Shown in pieces: positions 44,789 to 53,151 of a DNA stretch of 64,000 nt (the first letter of the stretch is position 1; each line of letters starts with the position of its first letter). The notes below the pieces were generated by a model. That model was not told the origin of the DNA and did not search any database. It worked only from the letters and a program-made list of their open reading frames with translations. This stretch comes from CAVUWL01 sp963787415 (GTDB lineage: Bacteria > Actinomycetota > Thermoleophilia > Solirubrobacterales > 70-9). The stretch is from positions 1-64,000 of the forward strand of contig CAWBCO010000006.1 of the NCBI GenBank assembly GCA_963787415.1, read 5' to 3'. The position numbers were made by a program, and so were the translations under genes.

Positions 44789-47064
44789 CCCTCCCCGCCA
44801 TCTTTGATCATCCCAAGCAGCGCCAGAGCGCCGCCCTTGTGCAGCGGTTCATTCAAATTGCCGCACTTGGGACTCTGCACGCAAGACGGGCAGCCCGACT
44901 CGCAGGGACACTCGGCGAGCAGGCGCTCGGCGTCGGCGAGCAGGCGCTCAAACTGGTGATAGCCACGCAGGGCGATACCGACGCCTCCGGGCTGTCCGTC
45001 ATAGATAAAGATCGTCGGCCGCCCGGTTTGAAAGTGGACGTTGGTCGAAAGGCCACCGATGTCCCAGCGGTCACACATCGCGATCAGCGGCAAGACCGCG
45101 ATCTGAGCATGCTCGGTGGCGTGCAGTGAGCCGAGCTGGATCTTAAGCGGCAGGGCGGCCCCCAGCCGATCTCCGAGCACGTACCAGAGGGCCTGGGTGA
45201 GGAAACTCTGCTCGGGAAGCTCAAGCGCGACGATGTCGATCGGCTCCTGCTCAGAAATCGAGACACGCTGGAAGGCGATCACCTGCTCGGTGACGGAAAC
45301 CTCGCCGAAGTGCAGCTCGACGTCGCCCACCCGGCGCCCTTCGCGCAGCCGCTCGATCTGGATCTCAGTCTCCTTTTTGGGACGCGTGTACCAGTCGCCG
45401 TCAAATCGCGAGACGATCGCGCGCCGAGAGCTGAGGTCGAGCTGCTCAACTTCATATGAGCGTCCCAGGTGCAGATAGACCGCACCTGGATGGACCGTCG
45501 TGAAGGCGCGCTCAAACTCGACCAGGCCGAGCATCTCGCCGGATTCGCGCTCGATCACCGCGACCGAGTCAGCCGAGGCCGAGCGCAGGGCGATCCTGGA
45601 GGCAACAAAATCGCCGCTGGACGGCAGCAGGCGGCCGCCGGCGCTGCGCAGCTCCCCGGCGAGGAGAAGGCGCTCGGCACGCTCCCTCCACGAGGGTCCG
45701 AATACCTCCTCATCGGCGTCGGTGAGCGGCAGCTCATAGGCCGCGGCGAGAAGGTGGCGCGAGGCGATCTGCTCATTGGTGTGGTCGAGAATCGCGGCCT
45801 CGACCGGGCGCTGCAGAAACTCCGCCGGGTGGCGGCAGAAGAACTGATCGAGGGCATCTTGGCCGGCGACATAGACGGCGAGGCCGGGCGCGCGGCGCCC
45901 GGCACGCCCCCACATTTGGCGCAGGCTGGCGACCGTGCCGGGGAAGGTGACGCAGATTGCGGCCTCGAGCTCACCGATGTCAATCCCGAGCTCAAGCGCG
46001 TCGGTTGCAACCACCGCGAGCAGCTCGCCGGCGGCGAGCCGGGCCTCGATCTCGCGTCGCTGCTGGGGCGTGTAGCCGCCACGGTAGGGAGCAATTCGCT
46101 GCGCCAGCTCGGGCTTACCTCGGGCGGTCAGGTTTTCGCGGGCGAAGCGCTGAATCAACTCAATTCCTCGTCGGCTTTTGAGAAAGCAGATCGTTCGCAC
46201 CCCGTGGGCGACGAGATCGGCGAGCAGATCCGCAGCCTCGGCAAGTGAGGAGCGCCGAGCGCCGCTCGCTTTGTCGATAAGCGGCGGGTTCCACATCGCA
46301 ATCTCGCGCCCGGCCCGCGGCGCGCCGTCACCGTCGATCAGCTCAAATTGAGTCCCGACCAGGCGCTCGGCAAGCTCGAGGGGATTGGCAATCGTGGCCG
46401 AGGCGAGCAGGAAACGAGGCTCGGCGTTATAGGCGCGGGCGACCCGACGCAGTCGCCGCAAGACGTTGGCAACGTGGGAGCCAAAGACGCCGCGATAGGT
46501 GTGTGCCTCATCGACGATCACCCAGTCGAGGTTGGTGAGGAAGTCACCCCAGCCCCTGTGGTGAGGGAGGAGGCCAATGTGCAGCATGTCGGGGTTGGTG
46601 AGGACAAGGTTGTTGTGACGACGGATCGCGGGGCGCTCCTCGCGCGGAGTGTCACCGTCATAGATCGCCTCGCGAAGAGCTGGGGGGCGGAGCTCGCCGA
46701 GCTTTCGCGCCTGGTCTTGGGCCAGAGCCTTGGTCGGGTAAAGATAGAGAGCACGGCGCTTGGAATCGCGGGCAATCCCGTCGAGCACGGTGAGGTTGAA
46801 GGCAAGACTCTTGCCCGAGGCGGTACCGCTGGTGAGGATCAGATCGGAGCGCGCAGCTGCCTCAAACGCCTCTCGCTGGTGAGAATAAAGACGCTTGATA
46901 CCGGCCGCCCGCAGCGACGCCCGGAGGCCCGGATCGAGGCTGGTGGGTAGCGCGACCCGCCGCGCGGGACGCATTTGCTCACTTGCCTCAGCGACGATGC
47001 GACCGTCGCGGCGAGCAGGGTCGATCGCGATCGCCCAGGATCTCTCCAGCAAACCCCCCGCCAC
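44785..47064 (-). CDS. DEAD/DEAH-box helicase with C-terminal zinc-binding domain (Hrq1/YprA type)
   Basis: The 759-residue superfamily 2 helicase has Q-motif-like YSHQREAFEAA, Walker A LILTSGTASGKS (K85), WVIVDEAHTYRG (DEAH) and FLLASATIANPLELAERLVG (motif III) in domain 1. Domain 2 has ICFLKSRRGIELIQRFA, ATDALELGIDIGELEA and MWGRAGRRAPG (motif VI). The C-terminal third ends with a Cys4 cluster (CPCESGCPSCVQSPKCGN) of the DUF1998/MZB domain, as in RecQ4-like Hrq1 and the DISARM/YprA group. A DNA repair or restructuring role is likely in the cytoplasm. The start GTG (47064) shares a base with the folP stop (TAGTG). Complete motif set, no breaks. Confidence 0.92.
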   Translation of the reverse strand: MAGGLLERSWAIAIDPARRDGRIVAEASEQMRPARRVALPTSLDPGLRASLRAAGIKRLYSHQREAFEAAARSDLILTSGTASGKSLAFNLTVLDGIARDSKRRALYLYPTKALAQDQARKLGELRPPALREAIYDGDTPREERPAIRRHNNLVLTNPDMLHIGLLPHHRGWGDFLTNLDWVIVDEAHTYRGVFGSHVANVLRRLRRVARAYNAEPRFLLASATIANPLELAERLVGTQFELIDGDGAPRAGREIAMWNPPLIDKASGARRSSLAEAADLLADLVAHGVRTICFLKSRRGIELIQRFARENLTARGKPELAQRIAPYRGGYTPQQRREIEARLAAGELLAVVATDALELGIDIGELEAAICVTFPGTVASLRQMWGRAGRRAPGLAVYVAGQDALDQFFCRHPAEFLQRPVEAAILDHTNEQIASRHLLAAAYELPLTDADEEVFGPSWRERAERLLLAGELRSAGGRLLPSSGDFVASRIALRSASADSVAVIERESGEMLGLVEFERAFTTVHPGAVYLHLGRSYEVEQLDLSSRRAIVSRFDGDWYTRPKKETEIQIERLREGRRVGDVELHFGEVSVTEQVIAFQRVSISEQEPIDIVALELPEQSFLTQALWYVLGDRLGAALPLKIQLGSLHATEHAQIAVLPLIAMCDRWDIGGLSTNVHFQTGRPTIFIYDGQPGGVGIALRGYHQFERLLADAERLLAECPCESGCPSCVQSPKCGNLNEPLHKGGALALLGMIKDGGEG

Positions 47065-47909
47065 TAGGCCGGGCTCCGGTTCAGGCGCCTGATCTGCGCG
47101 GCGACCCTGACCGCCTGCAGCGAGCTTTGGTCATGGAGGCGCAAGACGTCGGCGCCGTTTGCGACGGCAAGTGCGGCGGCGGCGGCGGTGCCCCACTCGC
47201 GCTCGGCCGGCGGGCGCCGCGCCCGCCAGGATCCGCCCAGCAGCGCGCCGATAAAATCCTTGCGCGAAAGCGAGATGTAAAGCGGCCGTCCCAGCTCCCC
47301 CAACTCAGCGAGGCGGCGGAGGATCTCAAGATCGTGCTCGGGACTGAGGTCGAAGTCAAGTCCCGGATCGATCGCGATCTGCTCCTCGTCCACCCCAAGG
47401 CTGCGGGCCAGATCCAGCCCCCGCTCAAACCAGCTCTTCAGGTGATCGACCACGTCGGCGTACTCGGGCCACTCCCGCGCCACCCGGGGCGGCCCCTCGA
47501 TGTGCATCAGCACGTATCCAGCCCCGGTCTCAGCGATCAGACCCAGCATCTCCTCCGATCCACCCGAGATGTCGTTGATCAGCACCGCTCCCGCCTCAAG
47601 CGCCCGCCGCGCCACCTCAACTGAGTACGTATCGGCCGATACTGGCAACCCAGATCCCGCCAGCATCCGGACCGTCGGAATCAGCGCGGCGATCTCATCC
47701 GCGGTGGGTACGGGGGGGCCATTGCGGGCAGCCACTGCTCCGATGTCAAGCATTTCGAACCCCGCCCCAACCAGCGCCATGCCATCTCGGACGGCCTGCT
47801 CAGGCGTCTCGCTGCGGGCGCCCTCGAACATCGAGTCGACCGTGACGTTGACGATCCCGACCGTCAGCGGCTCAGCGAGGTCAAGGTTGCGATCGGCAAG
47901 TCTCCACAC
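47064..47909 (-). CDS. folP: Dihydropteroate synthase-like protein
   Basis: The 281-residue TIM-barrel enzyme joins p-aminobenzoate to the pterin pyrophosphate in folate synthesis. Family motifs are present but altered. The first, TVGIVNVTVDSMFEG (residues 16-30), replaces GILNVTPDSFSDGG. The second, DIGAVAARNGPPVP, replaces DIGGESTRPGxxxV, so the Ser-Thr-Arg-Pro loop is missing. LINDISGG, AIDPGLDFDLS, SLSRKDFIGALL and RLHD are close to standard. Divergent DHPS paralogues like this exist in Actinobacteria, and without the loop the activity is less certain. GTG starts it (47909). It is coupled to the helicase gene by a one-base overlap. It is divergent from the HAD gene at 47936, with only 26 bp between. 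Confidence 0.78.
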   Translation of the reverse strand: MWRLADRNLDLAEPLTVGIVNVTVDSMFEGARSETPEQAVRDGMALVGAGFEMLDIGAVAARNGPPVPTADEIAALIPTVRMLAGSGLPVSADTYSVEVARRALEAGAVLINDISGGSEEMLGLIAETGAGYVLMHIEGPPRVAREWPEYADVVDHLKSWFERGLDLARSLGVDEEQIAIDPGLDFDLSPEHDLEILRRLAELGELGRPLYISLSRKDFIGALLGGSWRARRPPAEREWGTAAAAALAVANGADVLRLHDQSSLQAVRVAAQIRRLNRSPA

Positions 47910-47935
47910 GTCGGCTACCGTAGCGACCGCGCGCC

Positions 47936-48748
47936 GTGGCCCTTAAGTGCATCTACACAGACCTCGATGGAACCCTGCTCGGCCAGGGCGGGTCGCTGTT
48001 TCGCGACGCCGAGGGCCGCTTCTCGATGATCCAGGCGCGGGCGCTTGAGGCCTGCCATCGAGCCGAGGTGGAGGTCGTGGTGATGTCGGGGCGGCGTCAG
48101 GCGCAGGTCCTTGAGGACGCCCGCCTGATGGGGCAGGACTCCTATATCTATGAGGCAGGCTGTGCCTTCGTGATCGGCACCGAGACCACCGTCCTCAGCA
48201 CCGAGATGGGACCCGGCGTCGATCGCACGGTCTTTGAGCAAATGGAGGACCGCGGCCTGCCCGAGTTGCTCTTTGCCCACTTCGAAGGTCGGCTCCAATA
48301 CCACAGCCCATGGCACCGCGACCGCGAGTACTCCCACCTTTTCCGTGGCTTTGTCGACGTCGCCGAGGCAAATCAACTCCTCAAAGAAGGCGGCGATGCC
48401 GATGTCCGACTGCTCGATAACGGAGCGATCAACCGCCCGATGGAGGGAATCGAGACGACTCACGCTTACCACCTGGTCCCCCGCGACGTGAGTAAGGCGG
48501 CCGCGGTCAGCGCTCATGCACGGGCCCGCGGCTTCGCTCGCTCTGAGTGCATAGCCGCCGGGGACTCCCTCGAGGATCTTGACGTCGCAGCGGCCGTCGA
48601 TCGCTTCTTCGTGGTGGCCAACGGGCCCGAGCGCGACCCCGGACTGCGAAGTGCGATCGCCGCCTGGGACAACGTCACCCTCACCGAGGGCCGCATGGGC
48701 GATGGCTTCTATGAGGCGGTCGTCTCGACTCTGATCCAGAGGACCTGA
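47936..48748 (+). CDS. HAD-superfamily phosphatase (type IIB, Cof/MPGP-like)
   Basis: The 270-residue hydrolase starts at GTG 47936. Motif I is YTDLDGTLLG (nucleophile Asp 9, acid/base Asp 11). Motif II lies at VVVMSGRRQAQV, with a Lys in VSKAAAVSAH as motif III and IAAGDSLEDLDVAAAVDRFF as motif IV. The long cap between motifs II and III fits the C2B cap of type IIB sugar phosphatases, such as mannosyl-3-phosphoglycerate phosphatase or sucrose/trehalose phosphatase. The exact substrate cannot be decided. It is transcribed alone. A nested hairpin follows its stop. Confidence 0.85.
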   Translation: MALKCIYTDLDGTLLGQGGSLFRDAEGRFSMIQARALEACHRAEVEVVVMSGRRQAQVLEDARLMGQDSYIYEAGCAFVIGTETTVLSTEMGPGVDRTVFEQMEDRGLPELLFAHFEGRLQYHSPWHRDREYSHLFRGFVDVAEANQLLKEGGDADVRLLDNGAINRPMEGIETTHAYHLVPRDVSKAAAVSAHARARGFARSECIAAGDSLEDLDVAAAVDRFFVVANGPERDPGLRSAIAAWDNVTLTEGRMGDGFYEAVVSTLIQRT

Positions 48749-48772
48749 GCGCAGACTGAGCGGCAGTGGGCA

Positions 48773-48830
48773 GCCGCCGCCCGGAAAAGCGCGGGGACTC
48801 CCTCCCGCGCTGGTATTCCGCGGCGGCGGC
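48773..48830. terminator. Nested GC-rich hairpin between the HAD and DtxR genes
   Basis: An inner perfect 8-bp stem (AGCGCGGG at 48788-48795 with CCCGCGCT at 48804-48811) sits within an outer stem (GCCGCCGCCCGGAA at 48773-48786 with its near-complement at 48816-48830). It is 25 bp after the HAD stop and is probably a terminator, though no T-run follows. A structured leader for the metalloregulator gene is the alternative. Confidence 0.55.
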
Positions 48831-48967
48831 GATGCGGAGACCCGTCCGCTGCCCGGCCAGCTGGGGATGACTTTGGCAGTCCTCTTGGTGCGCGCGCAAA
48901 TCTCAGGCCCGAGCGTCGCCACGGCGACCGTCTAACATCGAGGCCCCGGAGCCAAGGAGGAGTCCCC

Positions 48968-49681
48968 GTGTCGCAGGAGAGCGCGACTGTTGCCGAGCAG
49001 GAGTACCTGGAGACCATGTTCTGGCTGGAGGAGGCCGGATTGCCGATCACCGGGGCCAACATCGCCCGCGCGATGCAACTCTCACCCCCCACCGTGCACG
49101 AGATGATCGGCCGCCTACTCGAGGACGGCTACGTCGAGCGCAGCGCCGACAAATCGCTTCAGTTCAGCCCCTCCGGACGCGAGCACGCCAGCCACATCGT
49201 CCGCCGCCACCGGATGATCGAGCGTTTTTTGACCGACGTGCTCGGCATTCCCTGGGACGAGGTCCACGAGGAGGCGGAGCGAATCGAGCACGCGATGTCG
49301 CCGGTTTTGGAGGAGCGGATGCTGGCCGCGATAGGCGACGCGAAGACCTGCCCACACGGTCACCCGATCGTCGAGGGCGCACGCGAGCAGGGCTCCCTGC
49401 TAGCCGACGTGCAGATCGGCGCAAGCGTCTGCATCCTGCGTTTTGAGAACGAGGCTGAGGACCTTCTGCACTACCTAAAAGACGCCGGCATGCATCCTGG
49501 GTTGGAGGGTAGGGTCGGAGATTCAAACACCGCGGGAGTCACGATCATCTCTGCCAGCGGATCTCACCGGGTTTCTCATAGCGTCGCCGAGACAGTCTCG
49601 GTCCGCGCCGATCCAGCACCACCACCCCGGGCCGCGATTCCCGAGCATCTGGTTCTCTCCAGCGATCGCTACGGACGCTGA
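48968..49681 (+). CDS. DtxR/MntR-family metal-dependent repressor
   Basis: The 237-residue regulator is led by CCAAGGAGGAGTCCCC before GTG 48968. The winged helix (residues 8-72) includes LPITGANIARAMQLSPPTVH and LLEDGYVERSADKSLQFSPS. The dimerisation and metal domain has HRMIERFLTDVLGIPWDEVH and EEAERIEHAM, then TCPHGHPI. Aligned by eye with DtxR, the metal ligand M10 is E12 and C102 is E104, while H81, E85, H100, E107 and H108 are conserved. Acidic residues at these two positions are a feature of manganese-responsive MntR rather than iron-responsive DtxR. So it may sense manganese and repress metal uptake genes, which are not in this window. The C-terminal 80 residues may include a FeoA/SH3-like domain. 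Confidence 0.87.
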   Translation: MSQESATVAEQEYLETMFWLEEAGLPITGANIARAMQLSPPTVHEMIGRLLEDGYVERSADKSLQFSPSGREHASHIVRRHRMIERFLTDVLGIPWDEVHEEAERIEHAMSPVLEERMLAAIGDAKTCPHGHPIVEGAREQGSLLADVQIGASVCILRFENEAEDLLHYLKDAGMHPGLEGRVGDSNTAGVTIISASGSHRVSHSVAETVSVRADPAPPPRAAIPEHLVLSSDRYGR

Positions 49682-49856
49682 TCGAGGCGCTACCGAGGGA
49701 CCGCGGGGCAGGACCGCTTCTTTGGCGAACCCGGGAAAGGATCCTGCTCGGGAAGTTGGCGAAGACCGGCCGGTGGATGGCGCCATCGCCTTGGCAAGCA
49801 CCTCCACCCTGGCGCCCGCGAGATGCCCGGCCAGATCGCGAGAGGGAGGCGCTTGA

Positions 49857-50960
49857 CTAGGCTGGGGAGCCGGCCCGCACGCGATCAAGCGCGCGGGCAA
49901 GGCGACCGACACCCTCACCGATTTGCTCGGCGGGCACCGGGGCGAAGGAAAGACGCAGGCTGCTTCGCCCACCGTCGAGCATGAAATCAGAACCGGCGAC
50001 AAAGGAAACGCCCTCGCGCTTGGCCTCGGCGAGGAGCGCCTCGGTGTCGGTCTCCTCGGCCAGCCCCAGCCAGAGGAAGTATCCGCCCCCGGGAGTCACG
50101 AACTCGGCCTCTGGGATCTGATCACCGAGGGCGCCAACCAGCGCATCGCGGCGCCCCTGCAGCGCCCCCTTGACGAACTCTATGTTGCGATCCAAAGCAC
50201 CGGAGCGACAGATCTCCAAAACCACTGCCTCGGCGAGCATGTTGGGGGAAATGTAGGTCTGGTTGGCACGCTTGGCGATCCTTGCGATCTCTGCCACGGG
50301 CCCCGCCAGGTAGCCAACCCGAACCCCGGGGCTCACGGTCTTAGAGAACGAGGACGCGTGCAGGACCCGATCGGCACGATCGATCGAGAGCATCGTCTCC
50401 AAGCTCTCCCCCTCGAAGGGAAGCTCGCGGTAGGGGTCATCCTCGAATATCCAGAAGCCGTGCTCTGCCGCCAACTCGACAACCCGCTGGCGCTTTGGCA
50501 TCGAGAGCGTGCAGCCAGCCGGGTTGTGAAAGTTTGGAATCAGGTGGGCCAGCTTCACCGGCCCGGCCGCAAGGACCTCTTCCAAAGCGTCGATGTCGAG
50601 ACCGTCGGACTGAAGCGGGACCCCGACCAGCTCGACCCCAAGTCGTGCCAGCAAGAGCAGGGTTCGGTCATAGCTCGGCTGCTCGACCACCACCCTGTCG
50701 CCCGCTTGGAGGAGGTGCTCAAACAGCATCGAGGCAGCCTCCAGCGAGCCGTTTGTGACCATCACCTGATCGGCGTCAAGGCCTCCGTGGCGATCGGCGA
50801 TCCACGCACAAAGCCCGGGATGGCCGATGCCGGTTCCATAAGACAGCGCTCGTTCCCAGTCCTCTCTCAGCGCAGCGCCAGCTGCATCGCGGACCACCTC
50901 TTGCGGCAAGATATCGGCGCTCGGGGCGCCACGGGCGAAGGAAATCAGCTCAGGGGGCAT
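49857..50960 (-). CDS. PLP-dependent aminotransferase (class I/II, 2-aminoadipate/MocR-like)
   Basis: From ATG 50960 the product is 367 residues, starting MPPELISFARGAPSADILPQ. The frame is open 78 codons further, but that part is Arg-rich noise. Fold-type I landmarks are VTNGSLEAASMLFEHLLQAG, VEQPSYDRTLLLLARLG, LIPNFHNPAGCTL, FEDDPYRELPF, and the PLP lysine in HASSFSKTVSPGVRVGYLAG. It ends SLRLSFAPVPAEQIGEGVGR. This set matches LysN/aromatic or 2-aminoadipate transaminases, and the amino donor and acceptor are not determinable. The start overlaps the sucD stop by 11 bp, so it may be cotranscribed after sucC-sucD. Confidence 0.88.
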   Translation of the reverse strand: MPPELISFARGAPSADILPQEVVRDAAGAALREDWERALSYGTGIGHPGLCAWIADRHGGLDADQVMVTNGSLEAASMLFEHLLQAGDRVVVEQPSYDRTLLLLARLGVELVGVPLQSDGLDIDALEEVLAAGPVKLAHLIPNFHNPAGCTLSMPKRQRVVELAAEHGFWIFEDDPYRELPFEGESLETMLSIDRADRVLHASSFSKTVSPGVRVGYLAGPVAEIARIAKRANQTYISPNMLAEAVVLEICRSGALDRNIEFVKGALQGRRDALVGALGDQIPEAEFVTPGGGYFLWLGLAEETDTEALLAEAKREGVSFVAGSDFMLDGGRSSLRLSFAPVPAEQIGEGVGRLARALDRVRAGSPA

Positions 50961-51831
50961 TGCCGCTGAGCGTAGCAACGGCGATCCTCGCCGCCTCGGT
51001 CGGGCTCTGCCCGACCCGCACTCCCATCGCCTCAAGCGCCTTCTTCTTCGCCTCCGCCGTTCCCGAAGACCCGGAGATGATCGCGCCGGCGTGTCCCATC
51101 TGCTTGCCCGGCGGTGCGGTGAAGCCAGCGATGTAGGCGACCACCGGCTTTGAGACCTCGGCCTCGATGAACTCCGCGGCCCGCTCCTCGGCATCGCCGC
51201 CGATCTCCCCCACCAGCACGATCAGCTCGGTCTCGGGGTCGGCCTCAAAAAGGGTGAGGATGTCGATGAAATCAGAGCCGACGATCGGATCGCCGCCGAT
51301 TCCAACGATCGAGGAATTGCCGGCTCCGGCCTGCTTCAGCTCGTTGCCGATCTGGTAGGTCAGCGTGCCCGACTTGGAGACGACCCCGATCCTCCCCCGT
51401 TCGAAAAACTGGGCAGGAATGATTCCGACGTTGGCCTTACCGGGCGAGAGCACCCCGGGGCAGTTCGGGCCGATCAGTCGCACCCCTGCCGCCTTGGCCT
51501 TCCAGTAGGTGCTCAACATATCCAGAACTGGGATCCCCTCAGTGATCGCGATAACCGTCTCAACGCCGGAGTCGATCGCCTCATCGATCGCCGCAGCGGC
51601 GAAGCGGGCTGGAACAAAGATCATCGAGGTATTTGCGCCCCTGACCTCAACAGACTCCTTGATCGAGTCAAAAATCGGCACCCCCTCGACCTCCTGCCCC
51701 CCCTTGCCCGGGGTCACTCCGGCAACCAAATCTGTTCCGTAGTCGCGGTTGCGCAGTCCGTGAAAGGAGCCCTCGCGACCGGTCAGCCCGGAGACAACCA
51801 ATTTCGTCTCCTGCCCGATGATGATGCTCAT
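50950..51831 (-). CDS. sucD: Succinyl-CoA synthetase alpha subunit
   Basis: The 293-residue subunit binds CoA and carries the phosphohistidine of the TCA-cycle enzyme that makes ATP/GTP from succinyl-CoA. Markers are VVSGLTGREGSFHGLRNRDY (CoA-binding start), VTPGKGGQEVEGVPIFDS, GPNCPGVLSPGKANVGIIP, VVSKSGTLTYQIGNELKQAG and the active His in GHAGAIISGSSGTAEAKKKA. Length and order are standard. It overlaps the end of sucC by 4 bp, so the subunits are coupled. The aminotransferase follows with an 11-bp overlap. Confidence 0.97.
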   Translation of the reverse strand: MSIIIGQETKLVVSGLTGREGSFHGLRNRDYGTDLVAGVTPGKGGQEVEGVPIFDSIKESVEVRGANTSMIFVPARFAAAAIDEAIDSGVETVIAITEGIPVLDMLSTYWKAKAAGVRLIGPNCPGVLSPGKANVGIIPAQFFERGRIGVVSKSGTLTYQIGNELKQAGAGNSSIVGIGGDPIVGSDFIDILTLFEADPETELIVLVGEIGGDAEERAAEFIEAEVSKPVVAYIAGFTAPPGKQMGHAGAIISGSSGTAEAKKKALEAMGVRVGQSPTEAARIAVATLSGNAP

Positions 51832-52991
51832 CGGCCACCACCCGCCAGCTCAACGACGCGCCGTGCCGCCTCGAGCATCGTCTTCTCCTGATCGAGGTTG
51901 GGAAGATTGGCCTCGGCGAGGATTTTCAAACCCTGCTCGGAATTGGTCCCATCGAGCCGCACCACCAGTGGCACCCGAAGCTCCAGCTGCTGAGAGGCGC
52001 TGACGATTCCCTTGGCGATCTCATCGCAGCGGGTAATGCCCCCAAAGATGTTGAAGAGAATCGCCCTGACCTTCGGATCGGAGGTGATCACGGTCAGCGC
52101 ATCGACGATCGCCTCCGCCTTTGAGCCGCCGCCGGCATCGAGGAAATTGGCGGGAGCTCCGCCCGCCTGGGCGACAACGTCGAGGGTCGACATGCAAAGT
52201 CCGGCGCCGTTGGCCAAGATGCCGACGTCGCCGTCGAGCTTCACGTAGGTGAGGCCCTTCTCCCTGGCCATCGCCTCCTGGGGATCCTCGCTGGAGTCGG
52301 CGATCTCGGCCAGATCCTGATGGCGAAACAGCGAGTTGTTGTCAAGCGTCACCTTCGCATCGAGGGCGACGATGTCGCGTTCCTCGGTGACGATCAGCGG
52401 GTTGACCTCGATCAGGGTGGCGTCCTCAGCCCGCGCCACCCCAGCCAGCTGCGCCAGCACCTCGGCGACCCCCGCTGCCACGTCGGCATCCGGCTTCCCG
52501 GCCTCGACGATCGGCAACGCTGCGCTGGCGTCGAAGGGATGGGTCGGGTCGATGTGGGCTTTGACCAACGCCTCGGGATCCTCCTCCGCCACCCCCTCGA
52601 TGTCCATTCCACCCCGCCTCGAGAACATCGCCAGCAGTTTCTTCTCGCCGCGATCGAGGATCACCGAGGCGTAGTACTCCGCGGCGATCGCCGAGCCAGC
52701 CTCGATCCAGACCTGATCCACCCTGAATGGCCCCTCGCCGTGTGGACCACGAATGTCCATCCCGAGGATCGCAGCGCAATGGCTGCGCGCCTCCGCGGAA
52801 TTCTGGGCGATCTTGATTCCCCCCGCCTTGCCGCGTCCACCGATCAGCACCTGGGCCTTGATTGCGCAGGGATAGCCGATCCGCTCCGCCGCCGCGACGG
52901 CCTCCTCGACGCTGGCAGCGACCTCGCCACTGGGCACGGCGATGCCGTGTTTGGCGAACAGCTGCTTGCCCTGATACTCGAGGAGGTCCAT
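51828..52991 (-). CDS. sucC: Succinyl-CoA synthetase beta subunit
   Basis: The 387-residue subunit starts MDLLEYQGKQLFAKHGIAVP. It has the ATP-grasp nucleotide-binding domain (AIKAQVLIGGRGKAGGIKIA, LIEVNPLIVT) and the C-terminal ligase/flavodoxin-like domain with NGAGLCMSTLDVV, FLDAGGGSKAEAIVDAL and LFNIFGGITRCDEIAKGIV. It binds the nucleotide and succinate side of the TCA-cycle reaction, paired with sucD directly downstream. Length is normal for the family. About 160 bp separate it from the divergent HAD gene, space for its promoter. Confidence 0.97.
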   Translation of the reverse strand: MDLLEYQGKQLFAKHGIAVPSGEVAASVEEAVAAAERIGYPCAIKAQVLIGGRGKAGGIKIAQNSAEARSHCAAILGMDIRGPHGEGPFRVDQVWIEAGSAIAAEYYASVILDRGEKKLLAMFSRRGGMDIEGVAEEDPEALVKAHIDPTHPFDASAALPIVEAGKPDADVAAGVAEVLAQLAGVARAEDATLIEVNPLIVTEERDIVALDAKVTLDNNSLFRHQDLAEIADSSEDPQEAMAREKGLTYVKLDGDVGILANGAGLCMSTLDVVAQAGGAPANFLDAGGGSKAEAIVDALTVITSDPKVRAILFNIFGGITRCDEIAKGIVSASQQLELRVPLVVRLDGTNSEQGLKILAEANLPNLDQEKTMLEAARRVVELAGGGR

Positions 52992-53151
52992 GGGTTCGCG
53001 TCGCTTGACGCGGGCGGCAGCCTATCCGAGATCGCAGGGGAGAAGCCCCGAGCCGCAGGCGCTTGCCATAATGCCGCGCTCCCGTGAGCCTCAGCGAGAC
53101 CAGCTTCATAATTTGCAGTCCGCAGGGCTCCCTTGGCGGGATCCAAAACTG

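Noticed and set aside
47915..48922. Minus-strand open frame of 335 codons
   Set aside because: It is antisense to the HAD phosphatase, whose four motifs are intact on the plus strand.
49923..50969. Plus-strand open frame of 348 codons
   Set aside because: It is antisense to the aminotransferase, which has a full set of PLP-enzyme motifs.
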